From: Bog-159 sp963843255
Lineage (GTDB): Bacteria; Acidobacteriota; Terriglobia; Bryobacterales; Bryobacteraceae
DNA: 64,000 nt
Direction: 5' to 3'
NCBI GenBank assembly: GCA_963843255.1
Contig: CAWJJQ010000008.1
Span: forward strand, 310,001-374,000
Translations under genes and position numbers: made by a program
Shown here: piece after piece, positions 35,196-44,350 of the stretch
Layout: the number at the start of each line of letters is the position of its first letter
Position numbering within the stretch: position 1 is the stretch's first letter
The notes under the pieces: model-generated
Database searches by the model: none
The model's input: only the letters and a program-made list of their open reading frames with translations
What the model was told of the DNA's origin: nothing

Positions 35196-35750
35196 ATGCG
35201 AGTGGCAATCATTACAGGTCTGGCGCTGGCTGCCAGTACATTGATCGCAACGCCTGCGGTATGCGCGGATGAGAAGACCGTTGTAACATTTGGTATTCCC
35301 ATTGAAGTTCCAGGGCAGGTGCTGCAACCCGGCACTTATGTGTTCAAGGTTGCGGACCAGCAGTCCAACCCAAATGTGGTCGAGGTATACAACAGGGATC
35401 AAGATCACCTGTATGGGACATTTCTCACTATTCCGGATTACCGGCTGCCGGCCGCGCGAATCAACCTGATCGTTGCTTTTGCGGAGCGTTCGGAGGGACG
35501 GCCCGAAGCCGTATGGGCGTGGTTCCTGCCGGGTGAAGACTATGGCCGTGAATTCGTCTATCCGAAATCGCGCGCTATGGGACTGGCGAAAGCGAACAAC
35601 CAACCAGTGGCATCCATGCCTGATGAAACCACGGGCGACGTAAAGCAGACCAAGGTGAAGGCCGTGACACCGAGCGGCGAGGAGGTTGAGCCCAGCGCCG
35701 TCTTCGGCTCGCCGGTACCCGATACTCTGGACAACCTGCAAGTCGCCTGA
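35196..35750 (+). CDS. Small exported protein of acidobacterial type, unknown function
   Basis: A 184-residue exported protein. The ATG at 35196 gives MRVAIITGLALAASTLIATPAVCADEK, a signal peptide, with AGGGAAGA-like bases upstream. The mature part KTVVTFGIPIEVPGQVLQPGTYVFKVADQQSNPNVVEVYNRDQDHLYGTFLTIPDYR matches a small protein family I associate with Acidobacteria (VEVPGQVLPAGTYVFKL pattern). Function is unknown. The last third is charged and may be disordered. There is no operon partner. Confidence 0.7.
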   Translation: MRVAIITGLALAASTLIATPAVCADEKTVVTFGIPIEVPGQVLQPGTYVFKVADQQSNPNVVEVYNRDQDHLYGTFLTIPDYRLPAARINLIVAFAERSEGRPEAVWAWFLPGEDYGREFVYPKSRAMGLAKANNQPVASMPDETTGDVKQTKVKAVTPSGEEVEPSAVFGSPVPDTLDNLQVA

Positions 35751-36231
35751 GAGTGTTCGACTCAAAGGTGCCGCAACGGCGGCACGTAGATAATTCCACA
35801 GAGAAAGCGTCTCCTCTTGCGTCCATCTGTACGCGATCTGGAACGTCAGCGCACCGGACTGGTGTTTCAGTTTGTCAGGTACGGCGATCTACCCTGGGCT
35901 CGGTGACGGGAAGGGTGCGTCGCTGTGGCAACCAACGTGTCATTTGCGCCCATCTGGACGATTGGTCACAGCCCCACTCTGCGCCTCAGATAAAAGGTGC
36001 AGGGCAAATCCATCAGCGAGGCGTTCCGCACCTCAGCCGCTGCGAGAAAAGCGGAGCTGAAATTGCGGAGTTCCGTAAATATCAGAAGTTAAGTTGCGCC
36101 TTTGTGAGAAATCAGTGAGGGAATCGCCGGTTGCGGCCGTTGGAGGAAACACCCCTCAGCGTGCAGGGAAAATAACAGGTGCGCCGATCGCCACTACGTG
36201 TTGCGTAGTAAGCAAACCGCCGGACAGCACT
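35751..36231. other. Intergenic stretch with no supported gene
   Basis: This 481-base stretch has short frames on both strands without motif or start site. I see no RNA, repeat or promoter that I can support. It separates the exported protein from the 3' side of the TonB receptor unit. Confidence 0.4.
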
Positions 36232-36453
36232 TCAGGCATGGCCCCGCACGCGTTGAACATGCCCAGCCGGACCAATCTGGTCGCCTTCATAAGTACGGGG
36301 AAGGCCTTCGAGTTCGAAGGTCAGGTGGAAGTCGTGGAAAATTTTCAGTGGGTAGACTCAGCCTTCCAAGTCGGCCGCCAGTAAGAACTTCGGCACGCCC
36401 TGCGCTAGCAGAGCGGTCGCGAAGACCACGAAGACTGGAATGTACTTTCGCAT
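36232..36453 (-). pseudogene. Possible small secreted protein with an internal stop
   Basis: Reading the minus strand from the ATG at 36453 gives a signal-peptide-like start (MRKYIPVFVVFATALLAQG) that continues PKFLLAADLEG, then a TGA at 36358. The same frame stays open for 41 more codons (FHDFHLTFELEGLPRTYEG in the middle) to a TGA at 36232. It begins 19 bases after the TonB-receptor stop, on the same strand, so it may have been the second gene of that unit. A nonsense change is the simplest reading. A short 31-residue peptide or chance open frames are alternatives. Confidence 0.35.
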
Positions 36454-36472
36454 GCGGCCTTCGCCGCACAGT

Positions 36473-39400
36473 TCAGAATTCGAACCGCAGCCCCACTTGC
36501 ATATGACGCATCGGCGTGGAAAGGCCGGTAATCACGCCCGCGCTGCCCGCGCCGGCGTCCACGGCGCCGTTTGGGTTGGCGAGATTCGTGCGGTTGAAGA
36601 TGTTGAAACTCTCCCAGCGAAACTGCAAGGACTTGGTCTCGGTGAACGCGAACCTCTTGGATAGCGACCAGTCCGCCGTGAACAGGTTCGGGCCGCGTAG
36701 CGAGTCATAAGCGGCATTGCCGTACTTGTAAGGCGCCGGTATGGTGTAGGCCGCGGGATTAAACCATAAGTTACGGTTTTGGCCGCCGGGCACGTTGTAC
36801 GGGTTTACGCCCGGCACAACGTCGGGTGGAGTGCCAACGTCCGCGTTGATGGACGCGTTGTTGTTCAGCCCGGGAGAGAACGGCCATCCGCTTTCGAATT
36901 GAGTGATTCCCGAAAACTCCCAGCCGGCCAGGATCTGCTTCGCCGCGCCGTGAATGTCGGGTAAAAGCGCGCGGCCGGGGCCGATCGGCAACTGCCAGAC
37001 GTGCCCCAGTGTGAAGGCATACTTGCGGTCCCAACCCTCCGGCCCATAGGTAATGGCTTCGCCCAGCGCCGGTCCCAATCCGCCGTTATCGCCCAGGGCT
37101 TTCGACCAGGTGAAAGTGGCCAGCAGCGAAAGGCCGTGCGAGAACCGCTTGGTCAGCTTGGCTTGCAGGGCATTGTAATTGTTGCTGAAGGCATTGCTGG
37201 CATCGTTGACGGAATTGTTAATCCCGAACTTTTGAAAGAGCGGACGCCGCGGATCGAACGGCCCCGGCCCCGGAACGGCCTGGTTCAGGGGCACGCCCCA
37301 CTGCTCGTGCCTTCCCACGTTACCCACGTATGAAACCGTGGCGGTCAGATCGCCGGCGATCAGGCGCTCTACGGAAAAGTTCCAGGAATCCACGTTCGGA
37401 TACTTGAGATTGCCGGGTATGTAGCTGGCGGAAACATCCGGCGGCAGGGGCAACAGGCCATTAGAGGGGATCTGCGGCACGCTTACCGAGGGAGGACCCT
37501 GTGATAGCAGGAACAGCGGAGTGAACGAGTTCACCTGCGGGAGCGACTGGCTAATCACCGTGGGATAGTTGTAGGCGATGTTGTTGAAGTTCGCTCCAAA
37601 AATTTCCTCATAATAGCTGCGGCCCCAACCGGTTCGGATCACGGTCTTGGGATTCAGCGCATAGGCAATCGCGAAACGCGGCGAGAAGTTGTGCCATTGC
37701 GTGTTGACGCCCGCGGTTTTCGAAATCCCGCCGATGCCGGCAATTTGGAACATGTTGATGGCGACGTTGTAGTCGCTGCCGGCGCCCGCCACGGTGGTTT
37801 TGTCGGCAAACCAGGTATCCCAGCGCAACCCGTAGCTGAGCGTCAATTTTTGCGTGACGCGCCAAGTATCTTGCGCAAAATAGTACATCCGCCACTGGGT
37901 ATCTTCGGGAAACGTGGTCACGGTCTGCACGAATCGCCCGAACGAACTAGGCATTCCGAGCAGGAAAGAAGCGGGACCGAGGCCCGAATCCGGCACATCC
38001 GCGCTGCCCGTGATGGTGGGGCTGAACTGAAAGTATCCGTTCCGGGTACCGTCGCTGGGGGCTCTTAAGTTCTGCGCCCGCCCGATATCGGTTCCCCATT
38101 TGAGCGTGTGGTTGCCCTTGGTCTTGGTCCAGGTGTCCACGAACTGTGTGCGCCATTCGCGTTCCTGCAGCGGACAATTACACTGATCGATGCCCAAGCC
38201 GAATCCCTCCGCGAAACCGCCGTTGCCGTTGATCTGGAATTCAGGCAAGCCGGAAGTGTCGGCATGGCCCGAGATGTTCACTCCCGGTATACCCACGGTT
38301 TGGCCTTCATTCACACCATAATCGGAAGCCCGGACGTTCACTCGATAACGCACGTACCCGAATCGAAAATCGGTCAAAAGCGTCGGACTGATTACATAAT
38401 TGAAACCGCCCGTCAGGTTCTGGTTGAGCACGTCCGAGGTGCCGGAAAACCCAATTTGGGAGTAGTCGTAACCTCCCGCCACAGGCCCGAAAGCGGCGGG
38501 GGAGATCTTGTGGTACTTGGCATACGAATAGCGGCCGAAGATGCGGAACTTGTCTTTTACGTAATCGTCCATCCGGATATTGAACAAGTTGCTGTCGAAA
38601 GCCTCCGAACCGGAGGAAATGTAGTTATTGTTGAACGCGTCGGCGCCGCCATAATTCGGCATTGGTAGCAGCGCCAGAAGGCTGGTGGCTTGCGGCGAGA
38701 TCTGGTTGCTGGGAATCGTGTTGTTGGGGAACTGCACGCGGCCGCTGCCGTCGGCATTGCCGGTGTTGGGATCGAAGATAGGAACGCCGAAAGCGCTGAA
38801 GTCTCCTGCGCGAACGGCGGCGGTGGGCGTGGTGGTCAACAAGGAACCGCCGGTGCGCTGCCGGGATCCCTGGAAATCGCCGAAAAAGAAAAGCTTGTTC
38901 TTCCGGACGGGTCCCCCGAAGGAACCGCCAAACTGGTTCCAGCGAAGCGGGGGAGGCCCATTCGGCTCGCTGAAGGAGTTGCGCGCATTCAGGATATCGT
39001 TCTGCAGGAATTCAAACAGGCTGCCGTGGAACGCGTTGGTGCCGGTCTTGGTTTCCGTCTGCACCACGGCGCCGCCGGCTTGGGCGTATTCCGCATCGTA
39101 GTTGCCGGTGGTGTACTTGAATTCGGCGACTGAGTCGATAGTCGGGTTCACCACGATAATGCCCAGCACCGGGTCGTTGTTGTCGGCGCCGTCGATCATG
39201 AAGTTCTGCGACCCGAAACGCTGGCCGTTGACATTGATCTGGATCCCCTGCTGCGGATTCTCGCTGGTGGCGTGCTGCCAGGACATCTTCTGGGCGCCCG
39301 GCATGAGCAGTTCGAGGTTGGTGAAGTTGCGGTTTAGGGTGGGCAGGTCGCTAACCTGCGCGGAAGTCAATCCGGCGCTGACCTCAGCGCGATCCGTTAC

Positions 39401-39790
39401 CAGGGCCGCCGCCTCGCCGGTGACGCTGATTTCCTGACTGACTTGCCCGACCACGAGTTGCACGTCCACACGCTTGGATGTGTCGAGGCCAACGATCACG
39501 TCCTTTTCCAGAGAGCGCTCGAACCCCGCGGCCTGAAACTCGACGGTGTATGGCCCAGGCAGGAGATGCAGTTGGGAGTAGTTGCCGGATTCATTCGTCG
39601 TGGTGGTGTAAACCGCGCCTCGATCCTGGCTGGTGATTGTAATTTTGACCCCGGACACCACCGCGCCCGCGGGATCGGTGACGGTGCCGATGATATTACC
39701 CGAAGTGGCTTGGCCGTAAACTGCAAGGCAAGCGCACACCATCAGGAGAACGACGCGAATGGTACCGATCAAACTGCGATTGTGCGACAA
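36473..39790 (-). CDS. TonB-dependent receptor with carboxypeptidase-like N-terminal domain
   Basis: A 1,105-residue outer-membrane receptor of the Oar/acidobacterial type. A signal peptide covers about 1-27. A carboxypeptidase regulatory-like domain follows (about 30-115: GNIIGTVTDPAGAVVSGVKITITSQDRG...). The plug domain (about 125-260) contains DLPTLNRNFTNLELLMPG and QINVNGQRFGSQNFMIDGADNNDPV. A large barrel makes up the rest, ending in LRFEF, with the terminal Phe typical of barrel insertion. Such receptors take up large sugars or peptides using TonB energy. A LacI-type palindrome lies about 80 bases upstream of its start, matching the sugar genes to the right. A possible small exported gene lies 19 bases downstream. 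Confidence 0.9.
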   Translation of the reverse strand: MSHNRSLIGTIRVVLLMVCACLAVYGQATSGNIIGTVTDPAGAVVSGVKITITSQDRGAVYTTTTNESGNYSQLHLLPGPYTVEFQAAGFERSLEKDVIVGLDTSKRVDVQLVVGQVSQEISVTGEAAALVTDRAEVSAGLTSAQVSDLPTLNRNFTNLELLMPGAQKMSWQHATSENPQQGIQINVNGQRFGSQNFMIDGADNNDPVLGIIVVNPTIDSVAEFKYTTGNYDAEYAQAGGAVVQTETKTGTNAFHGSLFEFLQNDILNARNSFSEPNGPPPLRWNQFGGSFGGPVRKNKLFFFGDFQGSRQRTGGSLLTTTPTAAVRAGDFSAFGVPIFDPNTGNADGSGRVQFPNNTIPSNQISPQATSLLALLPMPNYGGADAFNNNYISSGSEAFDSNLFNIRMDDYVKDKFRIFGRYSYAKYHKISPAAFGPVAGGYDYSQIGFSGTSDVLNQNLTGGFNYVISPTLLTDFRFGYVRYRVNVRASDYGVNEGQTVGIPGVNISGHADTSGLPEFQINGNGGFAEGFGLGIDQCNCPLQEREWRTQFVDTWTKTKGNHTLKWGTDIGRAQNLRAPSDGTRNGYFQFSPTITGSADVPDSGLGPASFLLGMPSSFGRFVQTVTTFPEDTQWRMYYFAQDTWRVTQKLTLSYGLRWDTWFADKTTVAGAGSDYNVAINMFQIAGIGGISKTAGVNTQWHNFSPRFAIAYALNPKTVIRTGWGRSYYEEIFGANFNNIAYNYPTVISQSLPQVNSFTPLFLLSQGPPSVSVPQIPSNGLLPLPPDVSASYIPGNLKYPNVDSWNFSVERLIAGDLTATVSYVGNVGRHEQWGVPLNQAVPGPGPFDPRRPLFQKFGINNSVNDASNAFSNNYNALQAKLTKRFSHGLSLLATFTWSKALGDNGGLGPALGEAITYGPEGWDRKYAFTLGHVWQLPIGPGRALLPDIHGAAKQILAGWEFSGITQFESGWPFSPGLNNNASINADVGTPPDVVPGVNPYNVPGGQNRNLWFNPAAYTIPAPYKYGNAAYDSLRGPNLFTADWSLSKRFAFTETKSLQFRWESFNIFNRTNLANPNGAVDAGAGSAGVITGLSTPMRHMQVGLRFEF

Positions 39791-39870
39791 GGCACACCTC
39801 CTCGGCTTACCCAGAAAGTACCTGACACGAGTGTGCAGACACAGGCGAGAGGCCCGCTGGTGATTCTTTC

Positions 39871-39884
39871 ATGAAACGATTCAT
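39871..39884. promoter_or_regulatory. LacI-type operator upstream of the TonB receptor
   Basis: ATGAAACGATTCAT is palindromic at 12 of 14 positions with a central CG, the mark of LacI-family sites. It lies 81 bases before the start of the TonB-receptor gene and matches in form the perfect palindrome at 47431. The regulator at 45227 is the natural candidate to bind it. Confidence 0.6.
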
Positions 39885-40007
39885 TGTGTCAAGAGTGTTT
39901 TGGAGTATTTTGAGGCAAGTTCGCCCCGCTAAAAATCCGGAAAGCACCTGACTCCAACTGGTGGCCGGCCAGATGGTCGGGCGAGAAGAGCCGCGAACGC
40001 GCTGCGG

Positions 40008-40982
40008 TCACTTTCTATCTGATACGACCCGAATGAAATGATCCGTAAACGTGAACGCCGGAACGGGACTTACCCTCGGCATGTGACAGCCGATGCAGTT
40101 TCCGCTCTTCTCGCGTGCGATATGCGCGGTCTGGTTAGAGTGGCAATCGAGGCACCGGGGGTTGTAGGATCCCGGCGAACCGCGCTGTGCGTCGATGTGC
40201 GCCGGATGGCATGTGGTGCACTTGATGTGTCCTTTCGCGAAGCAGGCACTCTGGGCCAGGCGCAGCGGCTGAAAGCGGACATTGGCGATCTCGTTCTCAT
40301 CGCCCGCGGGCGGTGTCAACCGGTGGCAGGCGCCGCAGAGTTGCACCTGAGCCCGGTAGTCAAGCTTGCCAGGGTTGACGGGTGTGCCGTGACCGGCGGC
40401 ATGCTCTTCCGCCCCTGCGTGGCAACGGATACACTGCACGCCGGGGGTCAGGCGGGTCAAGTCCTGGCTTATCCCGGTAGCATGGCAATTAAAGCAGCTT
40501 TGGGCGTCGGCATCCGACTCGACCAGACCGAGCGCTTTAGCCGCGCTGGCGGACACACCGCGGTCCTGCCCGATCGTGATTCCATAACCGGTAGTGGCAT
40601 AGAAGCTGACGCGGTGCTCGATAAAATGACCGCCGTAATTGAGGACGGGTGTCTGACCCCGGCGGCCTGCGCCGAAGACCCAGGCGACTGGCACGGTCAC
40701 GCGATCGGAGCCCCGCTCGACGATGACCGTGACACCATCGGGGGTTTGGCTGTATTCGAAGAAATAACCGTTGGCTGCTTCGCCCAGAGGATTGTCAGGC
40801 AGGCGGCGAATGAACACACTGTTCGCCGGCGCCATCAACGCCGACGCATGCGCCGATTGGGCATGTAGCTTGGCCTCGGATGAGTGGCAGGCCGCGCAGT
40901 CCACGGCGGCGAGGGCCGCGGATCCGGAGAGAATCGCTTCAGAAAGACAGGCGGCGAATGCAATTACCGGCGTACCGCGCAT
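40008..40982 (-). CDS. Exported heptaheme cytochrome c
   Basis: A 324-residue exported protein with a signal peptide (about 1-25) and seven CxxCH heme motifs: CAACH 29-33, CFNCH 163-167, CIRCH 184-188, CGACH 216-220, CTTCH 255-259, CLDCH 277-281 and CIGCH 296-300. A heme-free stretch of about 130 residues (34-162) is beta-rich and ends near YGITIGQDRGVSAS. CFAKGH at 247 has Cys and His but not the CxxCH spacing. Such multiheme proteins move electrons between the cell and redox partners. Partner genes are not adjacent. It stands alone between the receptor and the GH127 gene. Confidence 0.85.
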   Translation of the reverse strand: MRGTPVIAFAACLSEAILSGSAALAAVDCAACHSSEAKLHAQSAHASALMAPANSVFIRRLPDNPLGEAANGYFFEYSQTPDGVTVIVERGSDRVTVPVAWVFGAGRRGQTPVLNYGGHFIEHRVSFYATTGYGITIGQDRGVSASAAKALGLVESDADAQSCFNCHATGISQDLTRLTPGVQCIRCHAGAEEHAAGHGTPVNPGKLDYRAQVQLCGACHRLTPPAGDENEIANVRFQPLRLAQSACFAKGHIKCTTCHPAHIDAQRGSPGSYNPRCLDCHSNQTAHIAREKSGNCIGCHMPRVSPVPAFTFTDHFIRVVSDRK

Positions 40983-41078
40983 GACACTTCTGTGATGCTA
41001 ACGCAAACTTGCCCGGAAGGGTTTGCCGTATGGGCGAGCCGCGGCAATCGGTGTATAGTCGTTCCTTGGTAATCGAAA

Positions 41079-42893
41079 ATGCAAATCCAAGTGGAATCTT
41101 TGTGTAATCTGCTGGTGGTGGCGCTACTGGTGGCGGTGCCTGCGTGCGCACGGCCGGCCACGCAGTCTCCCGTGGTCGCGGACAAGGTCCCGGATCAATT
41201 CACGCCGGCGGCGTTCGAACGGCAGCGCATCGAGGGCCTGTTGGGCGACCGGATGCGCGTAAACCTGGAAGGCCGGCTGCTCCGGGTCGATGAAAAGGCT
41301 CTGATCGACTGTTTCCAAAATCGTCCCGGTCCGCAGGAGTGGTCTGGCGAACATGCCGGCAAGTTTCTGCACGCGGCGGCCAACGCGTGGCTGTATAGCG
41401 GCGACGCGCGCCTGAAGACGCTAATGGACCGCATCGCGCGCAACCTGATCGCCACGCAACTTGCGGACGGCTACCTGGGTACGTATACGGACGACAAACG
41501 CTGGTCAAGCTGGGATGTGTGGGTTCACAAATACGACCTGCTCGGCCTGTTGAGTTACTATCGGGCGACAGGATACGAAGCGGCGCTGGCGGCCTCGCGC
41601 AAAGTGGGCGACTTGCTGGTGCGCACGTTCGGAACGGGGGCCGGACAGCGCGATATTATTGCCGCCGGCACGCACGTCGGCATGGCGTCCACCAGCGTGC
41701 TTGAGGCCATGGTCAACCTGTACCGCTATACCGGCGAACCAAAGTACCTGGATTTCTGCGGCTATCTGGTGCGCGCGTGGGACCAGCCCAACGGACCGAA
41801 GATCGCCGCGTCGCTGCTGGCCACGGGGAGCGTCTTCAAGACGGCTAACGCCAAGGCGTACGAGATGATGTCTAACCTGGTGGGTCTGGTGGAACTGTAT
41901 CGCGTGACGGGTAAGACCGAGTACCTGAAGCCGGCCGAGATCGCGTGGAAGGACATTGCCAGTCACCGGCTCTACGCCACCGGAACGACCAGCGCCGGCG
42001 AGCATTTTCACGACGACTTCGTGCTGCCAGGCGAGGAAACGGCGGACGTGGGCGAAGGCTGCGCCACCGTCACGTTCCTGCAGCTCACCTGGCAGTTACT
42101 GCGCGCCACAGGCCGGCCGGAGTACGCGGACCAGATGGAGCACACCGTCTACAATGCCTTGCTGGGCGCTCAAGATCCAACCAACGGCAACATCTGCTAC
42201 TTCACTCCGCTGAATGGCAGGAAGTCACCCACGCCCGGGATCAACTGCTGTGTGTCCAGCGAGCCGCGCGGCATCTCCATGATCCCGCAGCTGGCTTGGG
42301 GGACGCTCCACGGCGAAGCTGCTGTTCTGCTCTACACACCGGGGAAGGTAGCCGTCGACACGCGCGCGGGCGAGGTGGTGATCGAGTCCAGGACGAAATA
42401 TCCATTGGACGGAGCCGTCGAATTGACGATGCAAATGGCCAAAGCCGCTGCATTCCCGTTGTATCTTCGCGTGCCATCCTGGACGGCGCGGTTTGCGGCG
42501 GTGGCCGGCGGCCGGACCTACAAGGGCGACCCTGGCGGCTTTTTGACCATCGACCGCGAATGGGCGCCGGGCGATTCGGTTAAGATCGACATGGATCTCA
42601 CCACGCGCGTCGTGCCGGGCGGTCCCAGCTATCCCTTCAACGTGGCGGTAGCACGGGGACCGCAGTTCCTCGTGCTGGAGGGCTCGCTCAATTCGGGGCT
42701 GCTCGATATGCAGGCCGCTGGCCCGCGGACTAGGGATGTGAAGCTAACGGATGCGGGCGGCACACTTCCGCTCGACTGGTCCGGCAAACAGGCATACAGG
42801 ATAGATGGCGTAGTGGCCGGCAAGCCGCGGGGTCTGGTGCTGGTGCCCTTCGCGGACGCGCGTAGTTACAGGTTATGGCTGTTGCGGCCTTAG
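41079..42893 (+). CDS. GH127-family glycoside hydrolase (beta-L-arabinofuranosidase-like)
   Basis: A 604-residue exported enzyme of the DUF1680/GH127 group. A hydrophobic start (LLVVALLVAVPACARP) may be a signal peptide or a lipoprotein signal with Cys23. The catalytic (alpha/alpha)6 barrel covers about 85-420. The zinc-thiolate site of the characterised enzyme HypBA1 (Glu338, Cys340, Cys417 as nucleophile, Cys418) corresponds here to Glu326, Cys328 (VGEGCATVTF) and Cys390-Cys391 (INCCVSSEPRG), all present. Two beta-domains follow to the end. It should remove beta-L-arabinofuranose or a related sugar from plant glycans, though substrates differ within the family. It diverges from the cytochrome gene. 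Confidence 0.88.
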   Translation: MQIQVESLCNLLVVALLVAVPACARPATQSPVVADKVPDQFTPAAFERQRIEGLLGDRMRVNLEGRLLRVDEKALIDCFQNRPGPQEWSGEHAGKFLHAAANAWLYSGDARLKTLMDRIARNLIATQLADGYLGTYTDDKRWSSWDVWVHKYDLLGLLSYYRATGYEAALAASRKVGDLLVRTFGTGAGQRDIIAAGTHVGMASTSVLEAMVNLYRYTGEPKYLDFCGYLVRAWDQPNGPKIAASLLATGSVFKTANAKAYEMMSNLVGLVELYRVTGKTEYLKPAEIAWKDIASHRLYATGTTSAGEHFHDDFVLPGEETADVGEGCATVTFLQLTWQLLRATGRPEYADQMEHTVYNALLGAQDPTNGNICYFTPLNGRKSPTPGINCCVSSEPRGISMIPQLAWGTLHGEAAVLLYTPGKVAVDTRAGEVVIESRTKYPLDGAVELTMQMAKAAAFPLYLRVPSWTARFAAVAGGRTYKGDPGGFLTIDREWAPGDSVKIDMDLTTRVVPGGPSYPFNVAVARGPQFLVLEGSLNSGLLDMQAAGPRTRDVKLTDAGGTLPLDWSGKQAYRIDGVVAGKPRGLVLVPFADARSYRLWLLRP

Positions 42894-42924
42894 AGGCCGC
42901 TGCAGGCCGCGGGCCTGCCTCACG

Positions 42925-44298
42925 CTAGACTTTCGGCATTTGCCACGGCGAGCGGTAATCCTTCGTCATCATCTTCGCCGCATCGGGATCTCCGACGATC
43001 TTCTCCGCTTGGCCGTCCCAGCGGATCTTCCGTCCCGTACGCTGCGCGATCACGCCCAGATGGCACGCCGTGACCGACTTATGCCCGATCTCCCACGGCG
43101 CGTTCGTTTTCTTTCGCGAGCGCACGCAGTCGATGAAATTGTGCACGTGCTCGATTTGGATGTTCGGATCCAGCCGGATGCCCTCCACCTTAACCGGCAC
43201 GCACAAGGTCTTCGGCGCGAACGACTCCGCAAAGTTGGACTTGTGCGGCTCCTTAAGCGGCGCCTCCCAATCGGCGAAAACCCCGGCGATCATATCCCCG
43301 TTCCCGTACGAAGGCCGGAGCACTTGCGGCACCACTTCGTAACTCTCACGGTCGATGATCAGCGTCCCGCTGGTGCCGTGGAACATGATTCCGTACACGC
43401 GGTTTGCCACCGGATAGTCATTCAACAGAGTGTGCGTGTAAGTCGCCACGAAGCCCGGATACTCGAAGACGGTAGTGAAGCAATCCGGAACTTCGCGCAT
43501 GTCCTTCAGGCCCAGCTTTCCGCCGCTGGAAGACACGGCCAGCGGCGCGTCGACGCCCATGATCTGGTGGATGCTGTCCATGTGATGGGCTCCCCAATCG
43601 GTCATCCAGCCGCCCGAATAATCCCAGAACCAGCGATAGTTCCAGATGAAACGGTTCACGTTGAAAGGCACCTTCGGCGCGGGTCCCAGGTATAGGTCCC
43701 AGTCGAGACCCGCCGGGGGCTCCGTATCCGCCGGATTCCCACAACCCTCGGGATAATTGTTGCCGCAGTTCCAACATTCCACGAAGCTGACCTTGCCGAT
43801 ATAGCCGCTCTGCACCAGTTGCTGGGCCTTGGCGAAATGCGGGGCCGAGCGTTGCTGGCTGCCGGTCTGTACCACGCGGTTGTACTTCCGGGCGGCCCTG
43901 ATCATGGTCTGGCCCTCCTCGATCACATGCGTGAGCGGCTTTTCGCAGTAGACATCCTTGCCCGCCATGCAAGCCATGACGGCGATCGGCGCGTGCCAGT
44001 GATCGGGAGTGGACACGAACACGGCGTCGATATCTTTGTGGTCGAGCAGCCGGCGAAAGTCGCGGTAGCCCTGCACCTTGCCGCCTACCTTCTTGATTGC
44101 GCGGTCCACCAGCGGTTGAAAGGGATCGCAAACGGCCAGGATCTCCACGTTGGGGTTCGCCAGGTTGATGGTGGTCTCATACTGCCCACGCGCACCGAGG
44201 CCGATTTGGCCGATAGTGACGCGGTCGTTGGCGCCCAGCACCTTGCCAAGAAAAGGTCCGGCCGCCGCAGCGGTCTTCAGAAAGTCTCTTCGTTCCAT
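42925..44298 (-). CDS. Gfo/Idh/MocA-family oxidoreductase, twin-arginine exported
   Basis: A 457-residue NAD(P)-dependent sugar oxidoreductase. The N-terminus MERRDFLKTAAAAGPFLGKVLGA is a twin-arginine signal. The Rossmann fold begins VTIGQIGLGARGQYETTIN, with VCDPF at the cofactor-binding strand end. The conserved STPDHWHAPIAVMACMAGKDVYCEKPLTH holds the EKP motif, with the catalytic Lys. The C-terminal beta-sheet domain includes GWMTDWGAHHMDSIHQIMG, with the conserved Asp/His pair. It is probably the last gene of the LacI operon (46291 to 42925). The substrate is likely a sugar or inositol set free by the neighbouring hydrolases. Confidence 0.88.
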   Translation of the reverse strand: MERRDFLKTAAAAGPFLGKVLGANDRVTIGQIGLGARGQYETTINLANPNVEILAVCDPFQPLVDRAIKKVGGKVQGYRDFRRLLDHKDIDAVFVSTPDHWHAPIAVMACMAGKDVYCEKPLTHVIEEGQTMIRAARKYNRVVQTGSQQRSAPHFAKAQQLVQSGYIGKVSFVECWNCGNNYPEGCGNPADTEPPAGLDWDLYLGPAPKVPFNVNRFIWNYRWFWDYSGGWMTDWGAHHMDSIHQIMGVDAPLAVSSSGGKLGLKDMREVPDCFTTVFEYPGFVATYTHTLLNDYPVANRVYGIMFHGTSGTLIIDRESYEVVPQVLRPSYGNGDMIAGVFADWEAPLKEPHKSNFAESFAPKTLCVPVKVEGIRLDPNIQIEHVHNFIDCVRSRKKTNAPWEIGHKSVTACHLGVIAQRTGRKIRWDGQAEKIVGDPDAAKMMTKDYRSPWQMPKV

Positions 44299-44350
44299 AC
44301 GCGGTCCTCCTCGCTATCTGTCGCGTGTGCTTCGGAAATGCGTACCCGAG

